NCBI GenBank assembly: GCA_964385465.1
Contig: CAYLPJ010000002.1
Span: forward strand, 186,001-250,000
Source of the DNA: CAYLPJ01 sp964385465
GTDB taxonomy: Bacteria; Planctomycetota; Phycisphaerae; SM23-33
Length of the DNA stretch: 64,000 bases
Direction of reading: 5' to 3'
Numbering within the stretch: position 1 is the first letter of the stretch; every line of letters begins with the position of its first letter. This document shows, piece by piece, positions 17,480 to 26,329 of the stretch. Both the position numbers and the translations under genes were made by a program. The notes under the pieces were generated by a model. That model was not told where the DNA came from. It ran no database searches and saw only the letters and a list, made by a program, of their open reading frames with translations.

Positions 17480-18511
17480 TCACCCCACGTTCAGCAGGAG
17501 CTTCCCGAACTGCTCGGCGTTCTCCATCCGCTCCGTAGCCGCCCGGGCGTCGGCGAGGTCGAACGTCTTGTCGATCACCGGCTCGATGCCGGCCGCGACA
17601 ATCGTCCGCAGCAGCAGGCGCAGCTCCTCGTCGCTGCCGTAGGTGCTGCCCATGACGATGAGCTGTTTCCAGTAAAGCTCCTGGATGCTGGCGGTGACTT
17701 CCATGCCGGTGGTGATGCCGCAATGCACGATCCGCCCGCCGCGCCGGGTGACGGCGAAATTCACCGGCCAGGTCGCCGCGCCGACGGCGTCGATCACGAC
17801 GTCCACGCCGCGCCCGCCGGTCATCTCGATGATCTCGCCGGGCAGATCGTCGATGAGCTTGTAGTTCACCGTCCGCGCTGCGCCGAGGTCGCGGGCCAGC
17901 GACAGCTTGTCGTTCGACGAGCTGGTCACCACCGCCTCACAGCCGGCGTGGCGGGCAAGCTGGAGCGCCGCCACCGCCACCCCCCCGCCGATGCCGTGGA
18001 TCAGCACCGTCTCGCCCGGGCGCACGCGGGCGCGTGTGAACAGCATCCGCCAGGCCGTCACGTACGCCACCGGCAGCGCCGCGGCGTGGGCGAAGCTCAG
18101 CTCGGCCGGCTTGGCGACGACGTTGGCGGCCGGCACGACGGCGCGCGTGGCGAACACGCCGGGGCGGGTCAGCCCGATGATGCCGAAATCGACGCACTCG
18201 CTCTGCTCGCCGCGTCGGCAGAACTCGCAGGTGCCGCAGTGCAGGCCCGGGCTGACGACGACTTCGTCGCCGACGGCCACGCCGTCGACGCCCTCGCCGA
18301 CGGCGGCGACCACGCCCGCCGCGTCCGAGCCGAGCACGTGGGGAAAGTCCAGCTCCACCCGCCCGCCGGTACGGACCCAGATGTCCAGGTGGTTCAGGGC
18401 CGCCGCTTTGACGTCCACCGCCACCTCCCCGACGCCGGGTGTGGGGTCGGGCAACTCGGCGACCTCGATTTTCTCTGTTCCGCCGTGCTCGCGAATGACC
18501 GCCGCCTTCAT
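17480..18511 (-). CDS. Zinc-containing alcohol dehydrogenase / quinone oxidoreductase family protein
   Basis: The 343-residue medium-chain dehydrogenase has the GroES-like N-terminal domain with LNHLDIWVRTG, the structural-zinc cluster CGTCEFC plus a fourth cysteine (C-x2-C-x2-C-x7-C), and a Rossmann domain with HGIGGGVAVAALQLA. The YXXXD loop is a Ser/Asn-rich variant. It would reduce or oxidise an alcohol, aldehyde or enone with NAD(P); substrate unknown. AGAGGAG upstream of the ATG fixes the start. It is separated by 174 bases from the next gene on the same strand and is divergent from the ABC exporter. Confidence 0.88.
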   Translation of the reverse strand: MKAAVIREHGGTEKIEVAELPDPTPGVGEVAVDVKAAALNHLDIWVRTGGRVELDFPHVLGSDAAGVVAAVGEGVDGVAVGDEVVVSPGLHCGTCEFCRRGEQSECVDFGIIGLTRPGVFATRAVVPAANVVAKPAELSFAHAAALPVAYVTAWRMLFTRARVRPGETVLIHGIGGGVAVAALQLARHAGCEAVVTSSSNDKLSLARDLGAARTVNYKLIDDLPGEIIEMTGGRGVDVVIDAVGAATWPVNFAVTRRGGRIVHCGITTGMEVTASIQELYWKQLIVMGSTYGSDEELRLLLRTIVAAGIEPVIDKTFDLADARAATERMENAEQFGKLLLNVG

Positions 18512-18610
18512 GTGTCGATCTCCTCTCGTCCGGGCCCCGCCGCGCGCCGGCAAGGCGTCCTCAAGCATCGTATGCGCCCCGGGCGCACCGGACAGACCGC
18601 GGCCGTGCGG

Positions 18611-18639
18611 TTGCTTTCGCGTCCGCCCACGCCTAGGAT
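18611..18639 (+). promoter_or_regulatory. Predicted promoter of the ABC exporter
   Basis: TTGCTT (18611-18616), a 17-base spacer and TAGGAT (18634-18639) form a housekeeping-type promoter 45 bases before the start codon. Confidence 0.5.
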
Positions 18640-18684
18640 TGCGGCGTCAGTCGCCGGACCGCCGCGTCGGAGGGCCCCGAGTTC

Positions 18685-20430
18685 ATGAGCGAGAAGTGGA
18701 GCAACCTGACCCGTTTCGCCGGCACGTACATCCGCCCGCGGTGGAAGATGTTCGCGCTGGTGCAGGCCCTCCACACGGTGGCGGTGGTGCTGCTGCTGGT
18801 CCCGCCGATGCTCATCCGCTACGCGCTCAACGACGCCATCCCCGCCGGGGACTTCGCCGCCCTGGCCTGGACGGCCGGGGGCATTGTCGCGCTGTTCGCC
18901 GTCTTCGCCCTCATGGCCGCGTTCAAGGAATACTGGGGGCACGAGGTCGCCCAGAGAATCACGTCCCGGCTGCGGAACGAGCTGTACGCCCACTGCCAGA
19001 AGCTGTCGATGAGCTTCCACGACCGGCGCAAGACCGGGGGGCTGCTCTCGCGGATCGTCGACGACATCAACGTCATGCAGGAGATCGTCCACCACGGCCC
19101 GGAGGTCTTCCTGCTGGCGGTGGTGATGGTCTCCGGCACGGCGGCGCTGATGTTCTACCTGAGCTGGCGGCTGGCGCTGGCGGCGCTGCTGTTCCTGCCG
19201 GTGCTGATCTGGCACGTGCACCGCACGGCCGGGCGGATGTGGGAACGGTTCCGCACGGTCCGCCAGCAGAAGGAATCGCTGTCGGACGTTCTGGAGGAGA
19301 ACTTCAACGGCATCGCGATCATCAAGGCCTTCGGGGCCGAGCAGCGGGAGAGCAACGCCGTCGGGCGCGAGAACTGGAAGCACTACGACACGCGGATGTC
19401 GGTCATCCGCCACATGTGCCGGCTGTTCCCCGGCGCGATGTTCCTGAACTCCCTCGGCCTGGCGGTGGTGCTGTTCTACGGCGGGTGGCTGACCATGTCC
19501 GGTGCGATGCGGGTGGGAACGCTGGTGGCGTTCTTCTTCTACCTCCAGCGGTTCCTGCACCCGATCCTGCGGGCGGTGATGATGCTGGAGCACGCCGGGC
19601 GGTTCTTCGCCAGCATCGAGCGGTACTTCGAGTACATGGACGTCGAGCCGGACATCCGCGACCGCCCCGGCGCCGAGCCGCTGGAGACATGCCTCGGCGA
19701 GGTGACCTTCGAGGACGTCCGCTTCGGCTACGACGACCGCCAGGTCCTCGCCGGCGTCAGCTTCCGCGCCGAGCCCGGGCAGATGATCGCCCTCGTCGGG
19801 CCCAGCGGCGCCGGAAAGACCACCATCATCCGCCTCATCCCGCGCTTCTACGAGCCCCAACAGGGCCGCGTGCTCGTCGACGGCCACGACGTCCGCGACC
19901 TGACGCTCTACTCCCTCCGCTCGCACATCGGCGTGGTCATGCAGGACGACTTCCTCTTCTCCGGCACGGTGGCCGAGAACATCGGCTACGGGCGCCCGGA
20001 GGCGACGCGGGAGCAGGTCATCGAGGCGGCGGAGATGGCCAACGCGGCGGGGTTCATCGGCGAGATGTCCGACGGGTACGAGACGGAGATCGGCAAGCGC
20101 GGCGTCTCGCTGTCGGAGGGCCAGCGCCAGCGGCTGTCGATCGCCCGGGCCCTGCTGAAGAACCCGCAGATCCTGCTGCTGGACGAGGCGACCTCGTCGG
20201 TGGACCCCGAGACCGAACTGCTCATCCAGCGGGCCGTCGACCGCCTGCGCAGCGGGCGGACCACGTTCGCCATCGCCCACCGGCTCTCGACGATCTTCCA
20301 GGCCGATCAGATCCTCTTCGTCCAGGACGGCTCGGTCGCCGAACACGGCACGCACCGGGAGCTGCTCGACCGCGACGGCGAGTACGCCCGCTTCTTCGAC
20401 ATCCAGTTCCGCAAGCTCCAGCACGCCTGA
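18685..20430 (+). CDS. ABC exporter half-transporter (fused membrane and ATPase domains)
   Basis: The 581-residue protein has a six-helix exporter membrane domain (about 20-320) followed by an ATPase domain (about 345-575) with Walker A GPSGAGKTT, Q-loop MQDDFLF, signature LSEGQ, Walker B ILLLDEATSS and the H-loop IAHRLST. It works as a dimer to export lipid, peptide or drug substrates; MsbA-like and multidrug-type members share this layout, so the substrate is open. GGAGGG lies about ten bases upstream of the ATG. It is monocistronic and converges with rtcB. Confidence 0.93.
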   Translation: MSEKWSNLTRFAGTYIRPRWKMFALVQALHTVAVVLLLVPPMLIRYALNDAIPAGDFAALAWTAGGIVALFAVFALMAAFKEYWGHEVAQRITSRLRNELYAHCQKLSMSFHDRRKTGGLLSRIVDDINVMQEIVHHGPEVFLLAVVMVSGTAALMFYLSWRLALAALLFLPVLIWHVHRTAGRMWERFRTVRQQKESLSDVLEENFNGIAIIKAFGAEQRESNAVGRENWKHYDTRMSVIRHMCRLFPGAMFLNSLGLAVVLFYGGWLTMSGAMRVGTLVAFFFYLQRFLHPILRAVMMLEHAGRFFASIERYFEYMDVEPDIRDRPGAEPLETCLGEVTFEDVRFGYDDRQVLAGVSFRAEPGQMIALVGPSGAGKTTIIRLIPRFYEPQQGRVLVDGHDVRDLTLYSLRSHIGVVMQDDFLFSGTVAENIGYGRPEATREQVIEAAEMANAAGFIGEMSDGYETEIGKRGVSLSEGQRQRLSIARALLKNPQILLLDEATSSVDPETELLIQRAVDRLRSGRTTFAIAHRLSTIFQADQILFVQDGSVAEHGTHRELLDRDGEYARFFDIQFRKLQHA

Positions 20431-20437
20431 GCCCGTC

Positions 20438-20506
20438 CGAGATCTGCGGTCTGGCATCTGCCATCTGCGGATCTGCGATGTGAGATGGATCTGCTACCCG
20501 GGAGCC
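20438..20506. repeat. Degenerate ATCTGC-word repeats between convergent genes
   Basis: The 107-base gap between the ABC exporter and rtcB stops contains six or so drifted copies of ATCTGC/ATCTGCG, including the small hairpin TGGCA-TC-TGCCA. No coding content. It may act as a weak bidirectional terminator or be a relic low-complexity tract. Confidence 0.4.
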
Positions 20507-20537
20507 GATGGGTGAGCCCTGCCGGCCGCGCCGCCGG

Positions 20538-22001
20538 TCAGCCCTTGATCACGCCCAGCGGGTGAAGCTTCGCCACCGGTCGGGCCAGGTCCGCCGCAAC
20601 CACGCAGGCGATCACCGCGTCGACGTCCTTGTAGGCGGCGGGCTGCTCCTCGGCCAGGCCGCGCTTGCCCCGGGCGCGGGCGACGATGCCCCGCTCGGCC
20701 AGCTCCCGGTCGATCCGCCGGCCCGCGGCGTCGGCGACGGCCTGCTTGCGGCTCATCACCCGCCCGGCGCCGTGACAGGCGCTGCCGAACGTCTCGTCCA
20801 TCGCCGTGGCGGTGCCCAGCAGCACGTAGCTGGCCGTGCCCATGCTGCCCGGGATGATCACCGGCTGGCCGAGCGGGCGGTACGGCTCGGGCAGCTCGTC
20901 GTGGCCGGGGGGGAAGGCCCGGGTGGCGCCCTTGCGGTGGACGCAGAGCTCGCGGTCCCGCCCCGCAACGGTGTGCCGCTCGATCTTGGCCATGTTGTGG
21001 GCAACGTCATAGACCTGCCGGATGCCCAGCATGTCCTCGCCGCCGCCGAGAAATCGCCGCAGCGTCTTGCGGACCTGACCGGCGAGAAGCTGGCGGTTGC
21101 ACCAGGCGAAGTTCGCCGCCGCCCGCATCGCCGCGAGGTACCGACGCCCCTCGTCGCTGTCGGCCGGGGCGCAGACGAGTTGGCGGTCCGGCAGCTCGAT
21201 GCCGTACCGCTGAGGCACCTTGCGCAGGCGCTTGATCGCGTCGGAGCAGACCTGATGGCCCAGCCCGCGCGAGCCGGTGTGGATCATCACGGTGACCTGC
21301 CCCTCGGCCAGGCCGAGCGCCTCGGCGGCGGCCTCGTCGAAGACCTCCCCGACGGCCTGGACCTCGATGAAGTGATTCCCCGCCCCCAGCGTGCCGCACT
21401 GGTCGCTGCCGCGGCGGACGGCCTCGTCGCTGACCTCGTCGGGATCGGCGCCGGCCATGCATCCGCGGGACTCGGTCACGTCGCGGTCGGCCTCGTCGGC
21501 CAGGCCGCGCTCGACGAGGAACCCGACGCCCTCGCCCAGCAGCCGGCGCATGGGGCGCTTCTCGAAGGCGAACGGCCCGGAGACGCCCACGCCGACGGGG
21601 ACGTCGCGGAAGAGCTGGTCGATCAGCTTCTTCATCCGCGGGCGGATGTGGTCGGCCTCGATGTCGGTCCGCAGCAGGCGGACGCCGCAGTTGATGTCGT
21701 AGCCCACGCCGCCGGGCGAGACGACCCCGCCCTCGCGGACGTCCGTCGCCGCCACGCCGCCGATGCAGAAGCCGTAGCCCCAGTGGATGTCAGGCATGGC
21801 CAGCGACGCCTTCACGATGCCCGGCAGCGTCGCGACGTTGGCGACCTGCTCGGGCCCGCCGCCGGCGATCACTTCCGGCAGCAATTCGGCGCCGGCGTAG
21901 ATCAGCCCGTCGACGCGCATCCCCGGGCGGGCGCCGCGGGGAATCCGCCAGCGGTTCCCGTCTATCTGCTCCAGCGAGATATCGCTGCTCTTCTTGGCCA
22001 T
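20538..22001 (-). CDS. rtcB: RNA-splicing ligase RtcB
   Basis: RtcB joins RNA 2',3'-cyclic phosphate or 3'-phosphate ends to 5'-hydroxyl ends using GTP and Mn2+. The 487-residue protein carries the conserved motifs GVGYDINCGVRL (metal-binding cysteine), GTLGAGNHF, HTGSRGLGHQ and SACHGAGR, whose histidine is the guanylylation site. It lies 22 bases downstream of the archease gene in the same orientation, the classic cofactor-ligase pair, so multiple-turnover ligation or RNA repair is likely. No RtcA or RtcR gene is nearby. Confidence 0.96.
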   Translation of the reverse strand: MAKKSSDISLEQIDGNRWRIPRGARPGMRVDGLIYAGAELLPEVIAGGGPEQVANVATLPGIVKASLAMPDIHWGYGFCIGGVAATDVREGGVVSPGGVGYDINCGVRLLRTDIEADHIRPRMKKLIDQLFRDVPVGVGVSGPFAFEKRPMRRLLGEGVGFLVERGLADEADRDVTESRGCMAGADPDEVSDEAVRRGSDQCGTLGAGNHFIEVQAVGEVFDEAAAEALGLAEGQVTVMIHTGSRGLGHQVCSDAIKRLRKVPQRYGIELPDRQLVCAPADSDEGRRYLAAMRAAANFAWCNRQLLAGQVRKTLRRFLGGGEDMLGIRQVYDVAHNMAKIERHTVAGRDRELCVHRKGATRAFPPGHDELPEPYRPLGQPVIIPGSMGTASYVLLGTATAMDETFGSACHGAGRVMSRKQAVADAAGRRIDRELAERGIVARARGKRGLAEEQPAAYKDVDAVIACVVAADLARPVAKLHPLGVIKG

Positions 22002-22023
22002 GGCGCGGCTCCGGGGGCGCGGT

Positions 22024-22443
22024 TCAGATGTCCAGTATCACGCGGCCGACCCATCGCTCCTCCTCCTGGGCGATCTTGAGCTGGTGGTAGGTGACGGCCT
22101 TGACCTCGGTGCGCAGTTCGTGGCGGTCGGGATCGAGCGGTTCGCCGATGAGCTGCCCGGAGGCGGCGGTCTCGTCGGCAATGGGGATCTCGGCCTCTGC
22201 GAGGGCGAAGCCGTCGGCGTCGAAGGCCAGCAGGACCTCCGAAAGGAAGTCGACGGCGAGCGCCTCGACGTCCTCGGCCTCGACGCTGATGAAGTGCCTC
22301 TGTCGCCGCTGGACGCCCTCGCGGTCGTAGAGCACGTCGGCGAGCCCCTCGGCCAGGGCGGCGAGAAGCTCGCCCAGGGTGTCCCCCCAGGCGTCGAGTC
22401 CGACGTCGGCGGTGTGCTCGAAGGGTTCGCAGTGTCGAGACAT
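22024..22443 (-). CDS. Archease (RtcB cofactor)
   Basis: The 139-residue protein has the archease pattern: N-terminal EHTADVGLDAWG, central LDREGV-like loop and C-terminal AVTYHQLKI with the metal-binding aspartate/histidine positions, ending VGRVILDI. Archease speeds RtcB guanylylation and permits repeated turnover. GAGGA upstream of the ATG supports the start. First gene of the archease-rtcB operon; a strong terminator upstream (22526-22574) isolates it from the phosphatase gene. Confidence 0.93.
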   Translation of the reverse strand: MSRHCEPFEHTADVGLDAWGDTLGELLAALAEGLADVLYDREGVQRRQRHFISVEAEDVEALAVDFLSEVLLAFDADGFALAEAEIPIADETAASGQLIGEPLDPDRHELRTEVKAVTYHQLKIAQEEERWVGRVILDI

Positions 22444-22525
22444 GGCGGATCCTCGGGCGCGGTGTTCGCCTTCATGGTACGGCCGGGAGCGCAACGAGGC
22501 TACGGTGGGAGAGAAGGTTCGGCGC

Positions 22526-22574
22526 AAAAAAGACTCGCGGCCTCGTCGTGAGAGCACACGATCGCGGCCGCGAG
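22526..22574 (-). terminator. Strong rho-independent terminator after the phosphatase gene
   Basis: On the minus strand CTCGCGGCC pairs perfectly with GGCCGCGAG, with additional inner pairing (CGTG/CACG), and is followed after two bases by TTTTTT. It lies about 55 bases after the phosphatase stop, a textbook intrinsic terminator. Confidence 0.85.
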
Positions 22575-22628
22575 CTGTCGCTAAACGCGAGCGGGGGAGA
22601 GGAGCCCGCGTCTGGCATCGCGTGAAGA

Positions 22629-23258
22629 TCAGTCGATTCTCGAACGGTCGTCGGGCCGCCCGGTCGCGTCGGCATCGGCCGAGGCGTGAGGCCCGTCGGG
22701 GGCCTCCAGTCGAGGGGCCCGTTGGTCGACCAGCTCGCGGAGCCAGGCGGCGTGGCCCGTTTCCACGTGCGGCCTGAATCTGTAACGGGCAATGTCGTCG
22801 AGGGTTTTGTCCAAATCCCAGCCTTGCTCGAGGATGCGGTAGGCCCCGACGGTCACGCCGGTGCGTGAGGAGCCGGCCTCGCAGTGGACGAGGACGGGGT
22901 GGCAGGCGGGGTCGCGGACGATCTCCAGGAAGCGCGCGAGCTGCTCGTCGGTCAGCCCGCGCGTGGCGACCTGCAAATGCACGTTCTCGATCCCGTGCTC
23001 TTTGCAGAACGCCATCTCCGTCTTCCACCAGTCGTCCTGCGGGCGATACCGGCGGAGGTTGATGACGGTGCGGATGCCGTACAGGGAGCGGATGGCGTCC
23101 CATCCGGCCCGCGAAGGCTGGCCGGTGCGATACAGCACGCCGGCTTCGACGGTGCCGAAATGGTGAGCGGGGAAGTCATGGAGCCACATGCCGATGCCGA
23201 CGGCGGCGGCAACGACCGCGACGCCGATCGCGATACGCAGAAGGGTCGTCCGTGACAC
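22629..23258 (-). CDS. Membrane-anchored dual-specificity/tyrosine phosphatase
   Basis: The 209-residue protein has an N-terminal membrane anchor (about 7-25), then a phosphatase domain with the P-loop HCEAGSSRTG (HCx5R; about residues 125-134) and the upstream DDWWKTEMAF/WPD-like region. Substrate may be phosphotyrosine, phosphoserine or a phosphoinositide-like lipid; related bacterial proteins are poorly characterised. It starts at GTG, supported by AAGGAG seven bases upstream. The C-terminal 30 residues are Asp/Ala-rich and low-complexity. It is divergent from dnaX across a 248-base gap that holds a palindrome CGTTCGAACG (23309-23318) and no other gene. Confidence 0.85.
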   Translation of the reverse strand: MSRTTLLRIAIGVAVVAAAVGIGMWLHDFPAHHFGTVEAGVLYRTGQPSRAGWDAIRSLYGIRTVINLRRYRPQDDWWKTEMAFCKEHGIENVHLQVATRGLTDEQLARFLEIVRDPACHPVLVHCEAGSSRTGVTVGAYRILEQGWDLDKTLDDIARYRFRPHVETGHAAWLRELVDQRAPRLEAPDGPHASADADATGRPDDRSRID

Positions 23259-23506
23259 CGAGAATCTCCTTACAGGTTGCAGGAGAATCTAGCGATGGAC
23301 GTTGGGTTCGTTCGAACGCCGGACGAAGGGACCGTGAAGGTTTTGTCCCCCCCCGACGGGGCCGGGGCACGGCTCGTGCCTGTGCCCGGCATCGGCGGAG
23401 CCTGCCCTCCTTGTCGGGTACTTGATCCTCCGGCGGCGGTAGGGTTCAATAGGACTCCGGCGAGCGACGCCGCAACGACGTGAAGACACGACCCCGCAGG
23501 CACCCG

Positions 23507-25102
23507 ATGTCCGAATACCTTGTCCTAGCCCGGAAGTACCGCAGCGAGACCTTCGACGAGGTCATCGGCCAGGAGGCCATCTGCACCACGCTGGTCAACG
23601 CCATCAAGACCGGGCGGGTCCATCACGCCTACCTGTTCACCGGCACGCGCGGCGTGGGCAAGACGACCGTCGCCCGCATCCTGGCCAAGGCGCTGAACTG
23701 CCTGTCGGCCGAGGCCGCCACGCCCGAGCCGTGCGGCACCTGCGACGCCTGCCGGTCGATCGCTCGCGGGGACGACGTGGACGTCGTGGAGATCGACGGG
23801 GCGAGCAACCGCGGGATCGAGGAGATCCGCGAGTTGCGGGCCAACGCGATCTTCCGACCCTCCCGCTGCCGCTACAAGGTCTACTACATCGACGAAGTGC
23901 ACATGCTCACCCGCGAGGCCTTCAACGCCCTGCTGAAGACCCTCGAAGAGCCCCCCGAGCACGTGAAGTTCATCTTCGCCACCACGGAAGTCGAGAAGGT
24001 CCCCGCGACCATCGTCTCCCGATGCCAGCGTTTCGACTTCCGAAACATCCCCACCCGCCGGATCGCCGACCACCTCGCCGCCCTCTGCAAGGCCGAGTCC
24101 GTCGAGGCAGACGACGACGCCCTGTTCCGCATCGCCCGGGCCGCAGCCGGGTCCATGAGGGACGGGCTGAGCCTGCTCGATCAGCTCCTTGCCGCCGGGG
24201 AGAAGGTCACCGACGACGACGTCGTCCGCGTGCTCGGCACGCCGCCGGATGAGCGGATGCTGGCGATCGTCGGCGCGATCGCCGAGGGCTCGGCCGCGGC
24301 CGCCCTGGCCGAGCTGGACGGCGTGCTGTCCGGCGGCGTCTCGCTGCCCTCGGCCGCGGCGGCGCTGGGGGACGTGTTCCGTAACATGATGGTCGCCTCG
24401 GCCTGCGGGGCCGACAGCGACCTGATCGAGCTGCCCGAGCAGCAGCGGTCGGCCGTCGGGGAGCTGGCCGGGCGGTTCAGCACGCCGACCCTCGTCCAGG
24501 CCGTCGGCATCTGCCAGAACGTCTCGCGGGCCATCCGCGGATCGAGCGTCGGGCGGGCGCTGGTCGAGGCAGCCCTGGTCCGCCTGGCCGAGGCGGAGAA
24601 GTTCGTCGACCCGGCCAGCCTGGTTCAGCGCCTGGAGGCCCTCGGCAGCGGCGGGCCGCCCGCGGGCCCGCTCGGCGGACGCCCCGGCGGGGCGCAAAAA
24701 AAAAAGCCCCTAGCGGTGCCGGCGGCTTCTTCGGCTAGGCCCACGGCGACGGCACACGCTTCAAGGCCCGGCGATGCCCCCCCCGGGAGCGCCCCGCAGC
24801 GCGCTGCGGAGGCTTCGCAAGGCGGTGGTGACCGCGACGCCGGCGGCGGCGAGGCTGCGGACGCAACCGTCCACACGCCCGCGCCGGCGCAGCTCGTGCT
24901 CAGCACCGCCGAGCGGAACGAGCTGGCCAAGGACCGCGCCGTCCAGGCCGTGCTGGAACGCTTCGGCGGAGACGTGGTGGATATCCGCATCGACGCCGCG
25001 GCCGTCGCGGCGGCTGCCGGCGACGAAGACGACGAGCCCGACGCCGCCTCGCAGGACGGCGACGGCGAGAACGACAGCGAGACCTCCGCCGACGGCGGAT
25101 GA
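23507..25102 (+). CDS. dnaX: DNA polymerase III subunits gamma and tau
   Basis: The clamp-loader ATPase of the replicative polymerase. The 531-residue tau-length protein has Walker A GTRGVGKTT (46-54), the zinc module Cys64/76/79/82, Walker B VYYIDEVHML, SRC motif (VSRCQRF) and the three clamp-loader domains to about residue 375. The C-terminal region is Ala/Gly/Pro-rich with an acidic end. An A10 run (24696-24705) encodes the Lys398-400 segment and sits in a frameshift context that would yield a gamma form of 401-410 residues. It heads the conserved dnaX-ybaB-recR cluster. The ATG was chosen because the conserved MSEYLVLARKYR begins there; an upstream GTG at 23480 is possible. No strong ribosome-binding site is present. 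Confidence 0.96.
   Translation: MSEYLVLARKYRSETFDEVIGQEAICTTLVNAIKTGRVHHAYLFTGTRGVGKTTVARILAKALNCLSAEAATPEPCGTCDACRSIARGDDVDVVEIDGASNRGIEEIRELRANAIFRPSRCRYKVYYIDEVHMLTREAFNALLKTLEEPPEHVKFIFATTEVEKVPATIVSRCQRFDFRNIPTRRIADHLAALCKAESVEADDDALFRIARAAAGSMRDGLSLLDQLLAAGEKVTDDDVVRVLGTPPDERMLAIVGAIAEGSAAAALAELDGVLSGGVSLPSAAAALGDVFRNMMVASACGADSDLIELPEQQRSAVGELAGRFSTPTLVQAVGICQNVSRAIRGSSVGRALVEAALVRLAEAEKFVDPASLVQRLEALGSGGPPAGPLGGRPGGAQKKKPLAVPAASSARPTATAHASRPGDAPPGSAPQRAAEASQGGGDRDAGGGEAADATVHTPAPAQLVLSTAERNELAKDRAVQAVLERFGGDVVDIRIDAAAVAAAAGDEDDEPDAASQDGDGENDSETSADGG
24696..24739 (+). promoter_or_regulatory. Programmed slippage/frameshift site in dnaX
   Basis: Ten consecutive A are followed by G, giving the slippery heptamer A-AAA-AAG in frame. 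The +1 frame meets TAG at 24711 and the -1 frame meets TAG at 24736, so slippage in either direction truncates the product to 401 or 410 residues, the size of gamma. CCTAGC (24709-24714) can pair with GCTAGG (24734-24739), giving a stem that starts three bases after the slippery site and contains both stops. The layout matches the dnaX signals of E. coli (ribosomal) and Thermus (transcriptional). Confidence 0.75.
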
Positions 25103-25117
25103 CGTGGAAGGAAACGG

Positions 25118-25447
25118 ATGTTCGGCGACATCGGCAAGATGATGAAGGCCGCGGCCCAGATGAAGAAACGCATGCCCGAGATGCAGGCCAAGCTGGAGGC
25201 AAGCGAGTTCACGGCCGAGGCCGGCGGCGGCGTGGTCCGCGCGACGGTCAACGGCAAGTTCAAGCTGCTGGACCTGCACCTCGACCCGGCCGTGCTGGCC
25301 GACGCGCAGACCGACGCGGCGCTGCTGGAGGACCTGATCAAGGCGGCTGTCAGCGCCGCCCAGCAGCAGGCCGCCGAAGCCGCCGCGGCGATGATGCAGG
25401 AGCTCACCGGCGGCATGGAGCTGCCGGGCATGGAAGGGATGTTCTAG
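25118..25447 (+). CDS. ybaB: YbaB/EbfC nucleoid-associated DNA-binding protein
   Basis: The 109-residue protein is of normal length for the family and starts MFGDIGKMMKAAAQMKKRM, the usual N-terminal helix, followed by the small beta-sheet (GGGVVRATVNGKFKLLDL) and a C-terminal helix with QQQAAEAAAAMMQELTGGM. It binds DNA as a dimer and may affect nucleoid structure or RecR-linked repair. AAGGA precedes the ATG; it lies 15 bases after dnaX and 9 bases before recR, so all three are one operon. Confidence 0.95.
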   Translation: MFGDIGKMMKAAAQMKKRMPEMQAKLEASEFTAEAGGGVVRATVNGKFKLLDLHLDPAVLADAQTDAALLEDLIKAAVSAAQQQAAEAAAAMMQELTGGMELPGMEGMF

Positions 25448-25456
25448 GCGCGGCCC

Positions 25457-26056
25457 ATGGCAAAGTACTCCGAGACGATCGAGGCCCTCATCGAGCAGCT
25501 CGGGCGGCTGCCGGGGATCGGGGCGCGCTCGGCCGAGCGGATCGCCTTCCACCTGCTCAAGGCCCCGAAGGACGAGGCGCTGGCGCTGGCGGATTCGATC
25601 CGGTCGGTGAAGCTGAACATCCGCCCGTGCAAGGTCTGCTACAACCTCGCCGAGGGCGAGCTGTGCGCGGTCTGCTCGGACCCGCGCCGGGACCACGGGA
25701 CGATCTGCGTCGTCGAGCAGCCCAAGGACCTGCTGGCCCTGGAGAGCACCGGCGCCTGGCGGGGCGTCTATCACGTGTTGATGGGCCACATCGCCCCGCT
25801 GGAAGGCATCGATGCCGAGGACCTGACCATCGACGCGCTGGTCGACCGCGTCCGCGCCGGGGGGATCGGCGAGGTCGTCCTGGCGACCAACCCGGACGTC
25901 GCCGGGGACGGCACGGCGCTGCACATCACATCCCTGCTGGCACCGACGGGTGTGAAGGTCACCCGCCTGGCCCGCGGCCTGCCCTCGGGCGGGCAGATCG
26001 AGTACTCCAGCAAGTCGGTCCTGGCCGACGCGATCACCGAACGGCGGGACGTCTGA
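25457..26056 (+). CDS. recR: Recombination protein RecR
   Basis: RecR works with RecO (and RecF) to load RecA at single-strand gaps. The 199-residue protein has the helix-hairpin-helix LGRLPGIGARSAERIAFHLL, the four-cysteine zinc finger CKVC...CAVC (about 57-72) and a Toprim domain with VVEQPKDLLALE and the TNPDVAGDGTA loop. It is the third gene of dnaX-ybaB-recR, starting nine bases after ybaB without a clear Shine-Dalgarno, consistent with coupling. Confidence 0.97.
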   Translation: MAKYSETIEALIEQLGRLPGIGARSAERIAFHLLKAPKDEALALADSIRSVKLNIRPCKVCYNLAEGELCAVCSDPRRDHGTICVVEQPKDLLALESTGAWRGVYHVLMGHIAPLEGIDAEDLTIDALVDRVRAGGIGEVVLATNPDVAGDGTALHITSLLAPTGVKVTRLARGLPSGGQIEYSSKSVLADAITERRDV

Positions 26057-26329
26057 GAGGTCTCAAGTACGTTCGTTGCGGTTCCTGCGCCGGACGCGGC
26101 TCGTCCGGCAGTGCGGCCGAAGCAGGCCATGCCGCAGCATCGCCGATGCAGGCCAACGCGACCAGGCGGGCCGGGGACCAGCAGGAACGCAATGCAACTT
26201 GTCTGAGGCCGCTCAGCCGCCGCGTTCGCCCCGCCCGGACGCCCGCCGCCCATCGCGAACCGCCACTGCCGAAGGCCCGGGCCGAAGCGTCCGATGTACT
26301 CCGTGGAGACGTGCCCCGTTCGCCGAACG

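Noticed and set aside
23259..23506. SRP RNA gene next to dnaX, as in many bacteria
   Set aside because: The conserved GGAAGGAAGCA tetraloop region is absent; only short palindromes are present.
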